From assembly GCA_050084515.1 (NCBI GenBank), contig CM114272.1:42408001-42472000 (forward strand): 64,000 bases of DNA, read 5' to 3'. The position numbers and the translations under genes were made by a program. The stretch's first letter is position 1; each line of letters starts with the position of its first letter. The DNA is from Blasia pusilla. Lineage: Eukaryota > Marchantiophyta > Marchantiopsida > Blasiales. Shown here piece after piece: positions 36,763 to 49,096 of this stretch. The notes under the pieces were generated by a model, which was not told where the DNA came from, searched no databases, and worked only from the letters and a program-made list of their open reading frames with translations.

Positions 36763-37885
36763 GGATACAAAATCATATACCCACTAGTAGGTATATCTTT
36801 TCCTTTCCTTGAAGGGACTATGCTTTGGGACTCTGTAGTCAAAGTGACGGTCCAAAGTCACTTGAGGGGTGGTCCTTAATCCTCCAAAATATTATTTTTT
36901 ATTATTCTCTTATGCGCATGGGTGCTTGTTGTTTGGACAAATGTGATCAATTCTTGATATTGATTTAGATTGGATGGTAATTCAAGTCGATGTGGTTGAT
37001 ATATTCAAGTCCATTTCTTGTACAATCATATTTAGGGAGTTATGTTCTACAAGAGGACAACTAGCAAGCACGCTCTTTCTATGCTTGTTGTATGATATCT
37101 CAATTACTTTTTGAATGTTGCTTTCAAAGACTACAATATTCTCCAATCAGCATGTGGCATGCATCATGGTGATCTCATGGATGACCTACTTTTTATTATT
37201 GCACATTTTTATGCACTTTGAGCATTAGCACGAGTATTTCCATATTATTTATTCACTTTTAATGTCAATAATACCCACATTAAAGGTCCTCCCTCATAAG
37301 TGGTTCTTGCATATACCCATTTTGTGCAACTGTTTATCTTAAATCTTGAAGACTTACCTTGTAAATGTCAACTGTGATCTTCTTCATGCCTTTCCTAAAC
37401 ATTCATCCCACCTACTTTTCATTTGATCATCCACATCAAAGCGATTTGAGTTTTTTTGTCCCAATTGGTTTTATAGATTATTTATCCAAGTTCTTGGATG
37501 AGGTATTTTGAAACATATACGATTTCTTCAATTGTTATCTCATCCAAGAGATTTTCGAGTTGCTTATGGAATTCGCTCCCATTTTTTTTGTGGCAACCTT
37601 CCTACCTTCTTTAATTTGCACTTTTCCTCCCACCTTCGAGTTCTTCCATAAGTTGACCTCTTTCAACACTCCTCTTATAGTGACTTTCAATCAACGTCGT
37701 GGTTCAACTACGTTTGATGGAGATAATTGTGTATGAGCTTTCCCTTCTTGGGATGTTATTGCCTTTCCTTGTCTTATTTTGAGGCTATTTTTCATAATAA
37801 AGTGGATTTCCCTTGAAAATCCATCTTCGTAATCTGCCACCGACCAAGTTATCCAAAATACCCAAAAAAAAACTCAAAAATAACA
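36763..37885. other. AT-rich DNA, nothing recognised
   Basis: No conserved frame or named repeat seen; probably decayed retroelement DNA. Confidence 0.35.
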
Positions 37886-38035
37886 TGTCACGACTTTTTA
37901 GGATAGATCGGAGAGATCTAGTAGAGCGCCTTTGCGAGTAGAGGAGATAGGCGCAGGAGGTCGAGAATGACTTGCTAAGGTCTCCGAAAACCTAGGAGAA
38001 TAGGTTTCCCCTTCATTTCGGCTCATTTGAATTTA
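37886..38035 (+). mobile_element. 5' end fragment of a family B LTR
   Basis: TGTCACGACTTTTTAGGATAG then AGATCTAGTAGAGCGCCTT parallels the start of the solo LTR at 31168 for about 150 bp, including the TTCATTT(C/T)GGCTCATTTG block. Confidence 0.8.
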
Positions 38036-38840
38036 GATAGATTTGTTGAAATTTACAAGATGCCCTAAAAACTTGCGATTAAAAAAATAAAATATGAAAC
38101 CAAGATACAACCTGTCTCTTTTCAAGCAACAACAACAGCAACTCCTATATAATTTGTCGGATAATCTCTTTACTCTTTAGATTAGAAACGTATCCGTGCA
38201 ATCCCCGCAGAAACCGGAGCTTTGGGCTGCTTTAGAACGTGATGATTAGGGGTCTGCTTTGTCAAACTGTCACCACAAGTTCTTGACATCTGTCTCACAA
38301 GTCCTTATCCTCTATCCTGTCTTCTATTATTATACTTTGGATAACTCAAGCGCTCGCAGCTTTTTCTCTTGTTCGTTCGCCGTTGTCCAGCACCGTCGGT
38401 ATCGGCGGAACAGAAAAGAAGAAACACGTGGATGACCTGCTCCTATCCGACGGTCAACTGGGTTCACGTCGCGTGTTGATACCCGTTGGATAATCCAGAC
38501 CCTCGTTCCCGATCTCGTAGTGCGTCAATATCCTCGGAATAAAGAATCGAACCCGGATGGATAACCCGTTCTTATCTGAAGGTCAAAACCTCGTCACGAG
38601 AAGAGGACGACATTCTTCACAGGTGGAATGCCATTTTACCCGTATATTCACACAATTCGTTTTTAGTTTTTTCCCTTCATAATTTTTAAAAACTTTAAAT
38701 GTTTAAATATTAGAATATCTCCATCGGGATTCAATTCCATGTTAATATCTACGAGTATTAGCAGGGGTTTATATTATGTCTCCTAATTAAATCTCAAAAT
38801 TTTTAATTGATGTCATTTATATCAGTTTCTAATAATATTA
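38036..38840. other. unassigned DNA
   Basis: A GC-richer patch (38190-38600) lies in AT-rich surroundings. A TCGAACCC-like box near 38549 recalls a tRNA B box, but no tRNA fold follows. Nothing else seen. Confidence 0.3.
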
Positions 38841-38931
38841 TTGGTTCGTAAAGCGAACCAATAAATGCAACACTTTACAAACCAATTATATTATTCGATT
38901 CCAATCGTCCATTTTGCATTTATTGGTTCGC
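38841..38931. repeat. small fold-back element
   Basis: An 18-bp perfect inverted pair (GCGAACCAATAAATGCAA at 38853-38870, its complement at 38914-38931) is nested with a second hairpin (TTGGTTCG...CGAACCAA, 38841-38861). The whole is about 90 bp, like a tiny MITE. Confidence 0.88.
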
Positions 38932-40151
38932 TTGAAAATGCAAAGTGTCAAGAGATGCTTGCAAAATGAAAAATCCCTCTCCAATAATATAATAATTTCA
39001 TTAGTATATATTTATATTATTATTGTTTATTGCCCTTTTATTTTGCAAATTTTGTTCTCTTCATACTTTCAGCAAAGAAGAATAATTCATCTTTTGAACC
39101 AATAAGATCGTTTCAAATTTATTTAAAATTTCATTTCAAAATTAATTATGGGAAAGTATTTGAACGACTTATACTAAGTATGTTATATTCTTTATGCTAA
39201 TAAGAATGCATTTATTAAAAGTTTCCCATTATGAATTTCAATGAAAGATGTTTTTTAAGAAAAATTATGGAATTTTGTTTTTTTAGCAATACACTTGGCC
39301 TAGAGGAAGACATCACATTCTACTTAGAGACTTAACATGTGTCCCATGGCATCCTAGTATCATGAATTTTGCACCACTATGTGAAGTGTCATTGGAGAAA
39401 CTCTATAAATTGCGCATATAAACATTTTGGTCTTTAGTATATTCATCACTTCCTGTGGTAATATGAATCGAATGCTTAGAACTCAAAACTCATAATTATA
39501 ATATGAAAACATTGAATATACATTCAATTTCTAAAGTTCAGGATTCCAAAGAATGCCATTCAAATAGTAAGAACAGATAAGATCCCTCATAAGAATAGAT
39601 TCCTTATTAAATGGGGGAAATGGGATTTTCATTTCCTTTTCCAAGTCTCCATCTCTCAATTAAGAAAAATAAAGTTACAAAGGACCGTCATTTTTTTTCT
39701 CGAGAACATCTTTTAAATCTTACTCCCAACCAAACTTTAAGATAAAAAACTATGCAAGAAAAAATGACATTAACCATTTTAAAGAAGAATTATGGTGCCA
39801 CCATTCTCTTATTAACAATTTTTTCTTTATTTTCCCAAAAGAAAATTTAATATTCCCTCCAAAATAAACTTGAAAAGTACAAAAAAAAATTAACCATAAA
39901 ATTTTTAATGAGAAAACACAAGGAACATGAGGGAGACTTAGGATTATTTCCTGAATATTGGAATTTTTATGAAATATTAAAATTTTACAAAAAAAAGATA
40001 ATTAATAAATTTCTACTTAATCCTCCTCAAATTAAAATAATTTTAATATTTTAAAAATTAAAATTATAAGAAAAATAAGAATGAAGATGAGGTAGAATTT
40101 GAAATATTTCATGAAGAATGGAAAATTTTCTAATGTATCATTTTAGCTATT
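38932..40151. other. strongly AT-rich DNA, nothing recognised
   Basis: Long A/T runs and no coding signal. Confidence 0.35.
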
Positions 40152-40178
40152 ACTAGACGATGCCCGTGCTTCGCACCG
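40152..40178 (-). mobile_element. Helitron-like 3' terminus (minus orientation)
   Basis: ACTAGACGATGCCCGTGCTT continues into CGCACCGG. Read on the minus strand this is a GC-rich hairpin (GGTGCGAAGCACGGGC) followed after a few bases by CTAG and then T, the pattern of plant Helitron 3' ends. The 5' TC end was not identified. Confidence 0.45.
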
Positions 40179-40812
40179 GTGAAATACATACGAACTCATA
40201 GCACCTTGAAAAAAATCCAAATTGTAACCCATCACAGGAAGAATACGAACTAAAAAATTGCTATTGGCCCAAAAAGACCTGTGTCATCGAGAGGTGTGGT
40301 GGGCACTCTGCAATAAGAATATGTATTTTTGAAAAAAAAATCAAATATAATTTATGCAATTGATTCAAGGAATCATTTATGAACTTCCATTTTTTTCTTG
40401 TGCCCGAAAAATCTCCAATTCTTCGTGTCGGCATTCATATGGTAATTATTTTGATGAAGAATTTCAAAATTTAGCTAAGGAATATTTTTTATTGCATTTA
40501 TTTCTTTATTTTGATTACTATTTGACACATCGTACGTATTGACCAAAATAATTCTTTGGGATGAGAGATAAGGCTTATTTTTTATGTAAGAGGGGAAGAG
40601 AAAAAATTTTTACAAGCAAGGATTTAGGATTTCACGAGGAATTTTTTTCGAAGTGTTAAATTCATAATCTATAGTATTATTAGAGAGTGCCTTATTGACT
40701 TGCAAACACTTGTCTGCATGACATATGGCAATTGGGCAACAAGAAAATCTTTCCCATATTACGGGCACTAGGAAAAAAATTGAATTTGTGTGTGGCATAG
40801 TTAGTCTCTTCA

Positions 40813-40842
40813 CTCCCGTGCATCGCACGAGCTGTATACTAA
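40813..40842 (+). mobile_element. second Helitron-like 3' terminus (plus orientation)
   Basis: CCCGTGCATCGCACGAG forms a hairpin, then 7 bases later CTAA followed by T. This fits the CTRR|T rule. It faces away from the end at 40152, about 650 bp to the left. Confidence 0.38.
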
Positions 40843-41390
40843 TATTAAAATGAGGGAGAGATAGAGAACTTTGAACATGGGACGAGTTGGGAGGAAATGT
40901 GAAAATATTTGGTAAGTTTTCTAAAAGGTAGAAGGGAGTGAAAGGAATTAACTTTAAACAAGAGGGTATTTTATAAGGATTTTTTTTCAAAGTTTAATTC
41001 TCAATATAAGAGGCAGATATGAAAATGGAAGAGATCCCTTACTTTATCTAAAGGGATAGTGATAGATGGGCCCTCTCTAGAGATTTAAGGAGGGCCCATC
41101 AATCCATATTGATTCCAAAGAAGAGTGGAGAAGAGTTCATCTTATCATCCGTTCTTTTGTCTTTATCCTCTTGAGGAAAGAAGGAGAACGATAGATAGAG
41201 GAAGGAATAAATCTTCTCTATTCTTCTTTATTGATAATTTAGTTTTAGTCAAGCTCATCGTCCACACAAACGGTTAGATTTGGTTCTAATACAAAAGAAA
41301 TCAACTTCATCAAGGTTTGTCAATTAATCAAGATTAACTCAAGTAGGATTAGTTTATCATAATTCCCTTATCTAGAGATGATAGTTAGGC

Positions 41391-41530
<140 letters not shown>

Positions 41531-41605
41531 TTATGGTTCTTAAAAAAATTTATATATGATATCATAGCGATAGGATAACGTTCATTGAAATCCTTGATAT
41601 AGGAG

Positions 41606-41870
41606 GTTTCGTGCGAATACACATCATTACACAATTCATATCGTTGTTCATATTCGCAAAACAAACATCATCAATTGGACTCAATCTTTCCAATATATGG
41701 ATAGGTGCAGACACATCTAAAAATGCATCCAAATGTGTACATAAACACCACATCACTAAAATTAAAGTAAAACAGGCTCACATGGCCAAGACCACTCTCT
41801 CAAAACTACATTTCCATATCAAACCACATCTATCCTCTCTCATAAAGGAATCCGAACTGTAGCTCCCAAG
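41606..41870 (-). mobile_element. LTR, family A (copy 3, diverged)
   Basis: TTTCGTGCGAATACACATCA and the following 250 bp parallel 2917-3160 in the same orientation (shared blocks near 'ATATGGCCAA', 'CCACTCTC', 'AACCACATCTATCC'). Confidence 0.6.
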
Positions 41871-44400
41871 CTTCCACCAACCCTAAAATATGAGTTTTCC
41901 AAAGGTCTAACATAAGAAAGATGACTAATGAAATCCATCTCTCATCTATAAAGTTTGTTGTTAGATCCAAAATGAATGAAAGTGCTCCTAGGGTGAAGAT
42001 TGGTGTGAAGAACTTTGTAGTTGTGAATGGTCTACATGGTACCAAGAAAGTCAAACATAAGCTCGATGATATTTGAAGGAATCCTATGACCTTCTATAAC
42101 TTCATCAAACTCGCCCCTACATTTTTAAGATATGTTATGCTTGCAATCAATTCTCAAGGCACATGAGGATCCTCCATCAACCTTCCTACAATTGGAACGG
42201 TGCCTCATTAACGTAAAATAGAAGAAAATATCTCCTCTTGCATCACTGATTGCCTTGAATACAATCAAGATGATTCCTTGAACACTTTCATGTTGTAGTT
42301 AATATCTTTGCTAAATCTATGGGTGTAGTTAATTTTATAATGATACACAATACATTGTAAACATAGGCCTAAAGTGTCCCTTGGATAATCTCCTATGACT
42401 ACATTTTTGCTAAAATCCAATATAATTCCATGTAGAACTTCCAATGTCCTCTCCACGGTAGTGCTACGTCCCTTAACAAATCATTGAGTATTTTTAATTC
42501 TACAAAAAAATCTTTAGTAGAGTGCTCTCTGCTATGGCCGACTTCTTGTTTTCATATATCCTCAAATCTTGATTCACTCTCATCAAGATTCCACCTTGTT
42601 GAGTAGACAAGGATGCTCACCTCTGAGCCTCTTTAGCCTCGACTTCTCAATTCAATGCCCTTGTAAATTTCCTACAGACTCTCTATAATTCCAGTAAAAA
42701 GTCATCTAATCCATCAATACCCCTAGAAATATACAATTGTCTTTTTTCATAAGGCATCTTAAAAAAACCAATCTAACCATGCTTCTCTAATTACCATGTT
42801 CAAGTCATTCTTCAATATAACTTTTTGTCTTTTGGCACTAGCACTTCCCTCCATTGGGTTACTCCTTGCCCCAAAGACTCAATCCCACTATATATATCAC
42901 TTGGAGGAAACTTATATTCTAAATGATGATACTAAGGCGGGATAAACAATGAAAAAATTTCTTCATGTTTACCACACTTGGGCTCAAGTCCTACACCCAA
43001 GCTTGTCCAAGAGTGGTAAACATGAAGAATTTTTTTCTAGTCCTTTGAGTGTGGAATTCTCTACCCACAAGTGTATGTGTCTCACGTAGCATGGTGAATA
43101 ATATTGGTAGAATGCACCATTTTACTTCATAAGCTTGATGACAATGTCTTTCAATTGTAATATAAGTCTAATTATAAAGAATAATGAAAATCTGTCTTTC
43201 GATTTTAAATTAAAAATCTAATTACATTTCATTTTGGATAGACGTTCTTAATCATGGGCTCTCTTTACTCACAACTGCTACGGAACTTATTCCTTTACAT
43301 GTGGAAAGTCTTCACTTCTCATATATGGAAAACTCCATATCCCATGGATATCCACATCTTCACGCCATTTTCAGGAATAAGTTTTCGCCTTCCATAATCT
43401 CAGTTTCAAATTCACAAACTAACCCATTTCCAACGATAAATCTTCACTCTCCATGTTCTCATTTTCAGGCGGTGGGTTGGATCACGGACATTTTGCCCAC
43501 AGTAGGGACTACACCATCCTCTGTTGGACTCGGAGAGACCAGTCGCCTCATTGCCTCACGTCATAAACCAAATGCCGATGAAGATGTTCTTTCCATGCCA
43601 AAGAAAGAGGATTTAGACAAGCCACTCCTAATGGCTCTAGGTCTATCATCCCCTAATGCATCAGAGTTTTGACTCAATCGCCAAGAATCTTTCTCAGAGA
43701 CCATGTGGAAAAGACTTATTTAATCTTGCCGATGGTTTAGAAGTCTCAAAATCAAAGAAAGGGTTGCCTGATTCTAGGTCAAACTTTTAGGGGTCAGTAA
43801 ACAAGAGAGGTTCTCACATGTAATTGCATATCAGTGGGGCCCGATGTTCTCCATTGGAAAATGTACAATTCAATCTCCATTCCTTTTAATTCATTTGCCA
43901 TCCATATTGATACAAATACATCATTTCAAAGACTATTTTGGACGCCCAGAACTGCTACCCTCCAGACAAGACCACCTTCAGTGTAAGTGGCATATCCTAT
44001 GTGAAGTTTAAAACACATCTACTGATCCAGAGATCAATAATTCCAATTTGATGAACTCATAAGAAAATCACTGAAGCTTTTCGTAGAACACCAGTAGGTC
44101 GTTAGGGAGGCAGTGGGGGAAGACACACTAAAACCCTAACTCGAGGAAGCCATGATTATCCAGACAAACCTTATTCACAGAAACAATTATGTACATTAAT
44201 CAAGATGGAACTCCCCTCACCCTGCTTCTCCTCCCAAGTCTTATTTAAGCAATTGAATAATCAGAGAGCAGGTGGTCCACAATGCCATGGACGCTGCCTG
44301 CATCACAACTGGGTGCCTGTACAAACTGCCGTCACAATAGAAATTGAGTGAGTGCGGACCACAGTCTAGATTTCAGTGCTCACTGAAACATTCATTATCT
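41871..44400. other. decayed DNA with one inverted repeat and one short frame
   Basis: A 31-bp inverted repeat lies at 42951-42981 / 43007-43037. A plus-strand frame of 123 codons (43301-43672) has no recognisable domain but reads non-repetitively (DILPTVGTTPSSVGLGETS, RHKPNADEDVLSMPKKED); it could be an exon remnant. The rest is unassigned. Confidence 0.35.
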
Positions 44401-44404
44401 ATCT

Positions 44405-45026
44405 TGTGAAAACATAGTACCTTAAGAGTTACTGTAATGAATAGTAACTCATAGAATTACTGCAGTAACTTATTGTTTTACCATAGTAAAAAGTAATTTG
44501 TTATTAGCATAGACTTACCTCAGTATGTTATAAATTACTATTGGCGGCAGACCCTAACCCTAAAACCTAGAATTTCCTCTTTTGGCTGTATATAACACCT
44601 TGTAGCTGCCCTGCAAATTTACATTCTCACACCTTTTCGTACACGACTATCTGAACTTGAGGACCTGATTGACCAGCACTGAGTGCTTTGCTTACCTCAG
44701 TGAAATGTTCTTCTGACCTTAGTAGTGCAGTGTGCTTCTGCTTACAAACTGAGTGGTCTGCTGACATGAGGGTTCCAGTTAGTCTGGTGATGCAAGGTAT
44801 CTAATAGTACAAACGTGATTGGTAGCTATTGAGATGTCTAGTACTACTAACCTGAGTGGATGTTGCACTAAGTGTGCTTGTGAATGCTAGGTAGTCTGGT
44901 AGTACACGTTGGGTAGTACTTTCCTTCACAATCTAACCTAAGTGTTTGCTTTCGCACTAAGTGTGCTTGTGAGAGCTAGGTTGTAGAGAAACTATGTTAT
45001 TTTGAGAGGTTCGGGGCCAACAGGGT
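44405..45026 (+). mobile_element. probable 5' LTR/leader of the Ty1/copia element
   Basis: This precedes the copia gag start. It contains imperfect internal repeats (GCACTAAGTGTGCTTGTGA occurs near 44868 and 44955) and pairs of GTTACTGTAA-like inverted segments. A clear LTR boundary and primer-binding site were not found, and no matching 3' LTR follows the element. Confidence 0.4.
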
Positions 45027-45631
45027 ATGTCATCAGGCAATGTCTCAGAATATCTTGGTGTTAATCTGACCATAGCACCTTTTTATGGCACTAACTATAG
45101 ACAGTGGTCTTCCAAAATGAAGCTTCTCCTTCAAAAGAAGAGACTTTGGGAGATTGTGATTCTCAGATGAAACACCCAGATGGGAACAGAGACTTTGAAA
45201 ACAAGGATGGTGATGCATACTACACCATATGTCTTCATATAGAATGGTCTATACCTGAAACCCTTAGGGAAGAGAGTCTACCTTGGAAGGTTTGGCAAAT
45301 CTTGCAAAACCACCTTGAGAAAGTTGTTGTATGTGGAGGGTTTAGGGAACTCTAACGAACTTCCAAAACAATGGAGTCTGAGGAAGGTCAGAGCATGCAA
45401 GGTCATGTTGTGCAGGTTCGAGCTGTGCAATTGAATGTGAAAGCTGCCCTTTAGCTTGACTTTGAAGGTAAGAACTCCATCTTGCATTTGTTTAGCACAT
45501 TATCTTTTAGGTTCAATAAATCATCAAAATCCTTCACAACAAAGATGCAGAGCTATCTTGGTAGTACATAAAACACAAGTCAATAGAGAGGATGAAAAAT
45601 GGAAGAAAGATGAAGATGCAGATTCAGATCT

Positions 45632-45726
45632 GTTAACCCGACTCAAGTTCAAACCTGCAAAGTGGACTTCTAATGAACTTCTCATTAGAAGTCCCCTTTC
45701 CAGATTTGAACTTGAATCGGGTTAAC
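45632..45726. repeat. 45-bp inverted duplication in copia gag
   Basis: Arms 45632-45676 and 45682-45726 are complementary with about four mismatches and a 5-bp loop (ACTTC). Both ends are GTTAAC. Confidence 0.95.
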
Positions 45727-48053
45727 AAAACAAATACACAAATTTGTTACACTTGCAGGGAAAAGGGACATCTATCTATCTCTTCAATGTTCCAAGAAGG
45801 AGGACTCCAAGATGAAGAAGAAATTTATAAAGAGATCTTACAAGGAGAGTGAAAAGATCGCTGATGATGTTGCAAATACAAATTACTCAGAGTAGGGATT
45901 AATCACCAAGAAGGAGGACATTCTCAAGAGTAAAGGTTGATTTCTTGATTCTGGAGCTACTGCTCACATTTGCAATGACTAAGAGCTTTTTTGTGAGTTT
46001 TACCCGGTGACAAGTCCACAGTATGTTAGATGTGGACATGGAAATCAAAGCCATGTTCTTGGATTGGGAAGGTGCTCCTGAAGTTTGATAATGATGATAG
46101 TCAAGATGGGATTTTACAAAATGTCCTTTTTGCACCAGAGTTCACAAAGAACTTGGTATCAATCTATCAACTGACAGATAAAGGTATTTTTTAACTGTGT
46201 CTTGATAAGAAATGTATCATCCTAAAGGTAGAAGGAGTGCTCTGTCATGGTGTGGCAGAAGAAAAGATGTTTAAATTGGTGGAAACAACAAGAACTTATG
46301 CAATGGTAGCTGAAAACTCAATCAACATCAAATTTTGGCACCTTCAACTTGCTCATTTGTCAGAGTACAACATTCGTCCCCTCCAGAAGATGGTGGAAGG
46401 ATTGAAACTTCATGGAGATGGTAGATTAGAGTTTTGTAGAGCATGTGATGAGGGTACATCTCACAAGTCATCACTTCCCAAGAAATCTTTAAGTTGAGCA
46501 ACACATCTTTTAGATCTTATCCACTCAGATGTTTCGGATTACATGACAGAGAAGTCTCTGGGAGGAGCTACTTGGTATGTGGCTTTTGTGGATGATTACA
46601 GCAGAAAAAGCTTTGTGTATTTGATGAGACACAAACGTGAGGTCCTCCATAAGTTCAAGAACTTTGTGGCAATAGTGAAGCTACAAATAGGAAGAAGAGC
46701 GATGAAAAATCGCTCAGATGGAGGAGGCAAGGAATACAGGAACAAAAAGTTCTTGTGTTTTTGGCAACAAAAGGGATTTTGGCTGATGTTGCAGCCAGAA
46801 ACAGTCCCTCTCAGAATGGAGTAGCAGAGAGACTAAACAGAACTCTATCAGAGAAGGGATTGGGCTCGCCAGCATGCAAATCTCAAGGAAAGCCTCTGGG
46901 GAGCTGCAATCAAGACTGCAAACTTTTTGAGGAATGTAAGTCCTACTTGCGTTTTGAATGGGATGACTCCAGAAGAATGTTGGAGTGGTAAGAAACCAAA
47001 TATCTCCCACTTTAGAGTCTTTGGTTGTCCAGCTTATGTGCACATCTCAAAGGAGCAAAGATCAAAATTCAGTAAGAAGGCTGAAAAGCTCATATTTGTA
47101 GGATCTGGGATTGGCTTGAAGGAATATGTTCTTGATAATCCAAACACTGGACAGAGTATCACAAGTAGAGAGGTGCAGTTTGATGAAACCTGGGAAGCAG
47201 ATCAGAAGAAAATTTCTGAAGCAGAAGGTGAATCACTGTCACAACCCCAAGTCACGCTTCATGCAGGAACTCCAATGGCTAACCTAGAAAGAGAGGCGGA
47301 TTAACTCCCAGGACTACCTAGGAGAGAAGGTCAGAGAATCTGAACGTGTATGTCAGAAGAAAGCAGCAACTTGTCCAAACTGAGGAGAATCATCAGGAAA
47401 CCAACTTCCAGCCTGCAGAAGAACCAGTTACCTCTGAAGATGCACAAACTGAAGAAGTGGTGGAGACATTGCCAAGGAGATCTTGAAGAACGAGAACACC
47501 TATTGACAGGTTGGGAGTTCATAATGAGAAACAGGTTCAATCCTCAGTGGATGAAGAAAGTTGTCTTTCTATGAATGGAGAGGATGAACCGAAAAACACT
47601 TGCACAGGCTATGAGTAGACCTGATTGGAGCAAGTGGGAGATTGTCATTGATCAAGAGAAAAAATCTCTCGAAAAGAATGGCACATGGGAGTCTGGACTG
47701 ATGTACCCAAAGACAGGAGATCCATCGGTTGCAAATGGATTTCCAAGATCAAGAGAGGAGCCAACAATGAAGTGGTACAGTACAGAGCTCATCTTGTAGC
47801 AAAGGGTTTCAATCAACAAGCTGAAGTTGATTATTCAGAGACCTTTGCTCCGGTTGCAAAGTATGGTTCCATAAGGTTGCTTTTAGTTGTAGCTGCTAAA
47901 GGAGATTGGGAGGTGGAGCAATTAGATGTGGAGACTGCTTTCCTGAATGGAGACCTGAAGGAGACCATGTACATGGATGTTCCAGATGGGTATGGTGGAC
48001 ATAGAGGCAATGCCTGTTTGTTGAAGGAGGGATTGAATGGTTTTAAACATGCT

Positions 48054-48201
48054 CCAAGAGCCTGGTATGAAAAATATGGACCCCTACCTTAGGAAACAGG
48101 GATTTTGTAGAGCTTTGAGTGTTTACTGCAAAATGGTACATTGTCTGCACGATCCCTGTTTCGTAAGGTAGGAGTCCATATTTTTCATACCAGGCTCTTG
48201 G
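48054..48201. repeat. 50-bp inverted duplication in copia RT
   Basis: Arms 48054-48103 and 48152-48201 are complementary with only two mismatches around a 48-bp loop. A further partial copy (CCTGGTATGAAAA) follows at about 48204. Confidence 0.95.
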
Positions 48202-48835
48202 CGCCTGGTATGAAAAGTGTGGAATCATCCTTGGAACCAAAGTTGAGAGGAACAAAGCATAAGGATGGATTAGACTCAGTCAGACTCACTACACCGATGT
48301 GATGCTGACAAGGTATAGATTGGCTGAGGCAAAGCCAGTTTCTACTCCACTGGAACCTGGGTGGAAACTTGCCAAAACAGGTTCAGACAAGCAGGAGGAG
48401 AATGTTGAAAACCTTCAACATTTGTATCAGAATACTGTGGGTTCTCTGATGTTTGCCATGGTTTGCACATAGCCAGATATCTCATATCCAGTGGGAGCAC
48501 TGGCCAGTTACACATCTAAACCTACTCTCACACATTGAAGATGTGTAACGAGAGTCTTTCGGTACTTGAAAGGTACCAAGAATGCATATCTCAAATACAG
48601 GAAACAAGGATGTTTCCCTATCTTGATTGGTTTCACAGATGCTAAGTGGGGGGATGATCCTGACAACATCAGGTCTACTGGTGGATACGTATTTACATTG
48701 AGTAGGGGTGCTATCAGTTGGCGCAGCAAGCAACAAACATCTGTTGCATTATCCACAACAGAAGCTGAGCTTATGGCAACTTCAAATGCTGCTCAAGAAG
48801 TAGTTTGGCTGAGGAGATTGCTAGAGGAGGTTTAA

Positions 48836-49096
48836 GGGTTAAGGGTAAAGGAATGTAAAACATTCTATGGGAGCTATGTGTGCTATTTTTCAAATGTCCA
48901 AAATCCTATGACTTTTTTTATCATTCAAATTTTCAAATTTTTTTGGTCATCTAAATCTCTTTTTTTCTCTTTTCTCCCAAAGGACTCGTCATGACAATGG
49001 GGCCAACAAATTGAGACAGTGTATGAGTGCATGTGCGGTCAGTCTGGTAGTGTATCATGGTTTCTCTGATCATCAAATGAGAATTCAAGTCAGAGT
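48836..49096. other. intergenic, 3' flank of the coiled-coil gene
   Basis: AT-rich, no frame. It likely holds the 3' UTR of the minus-strand gene that ends at 49097. No copia 3' LTR is visible. Confidence 0.4.

Larger units (their letters stand above)
45027..48835 (+). pseudogene. Ty1/copia retrotransposon gag-pol, broken
   Basis: Gag starts at ATG 45027 (FYGTNYRQWSSKMKLLLQKK, then a frameshift). A damaged zinc knuckle (CYTCREKGHL) is at about 45750. Pol follows: protease FLDSGATAHICND (45938), GAG-preintegrase FWHLQLAHL...CRACDEGTSHKS (46330-46480), integrase with HSDV, RSDGGGKEYRN and QNGVAERLNRTL carrying D, D and E, RT (YRAHLVAKGFNQQ, DYSETFAPVAK, LDVETAFLNGDLKE, APRAWYEKYG), and RNase H (FTDAKWGDDPDNIRSTGGYV, SWRSKQQTSVALSTTEAEL) ending at TAA near 48835. 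The order PR-IN-RT-RH is diagnostic of copia. Many stops and shifts, and two inverted duplications, inactivate it; the RT YVDD segment appears lost at the second one. Confidence 0.95.

Noticed and set aside
38500-38575. Possible tRNA gene (TCGAACCC box)
   Set aside because: The T-arm does not pair and no acceptor stem or anticodon arm fits around it.
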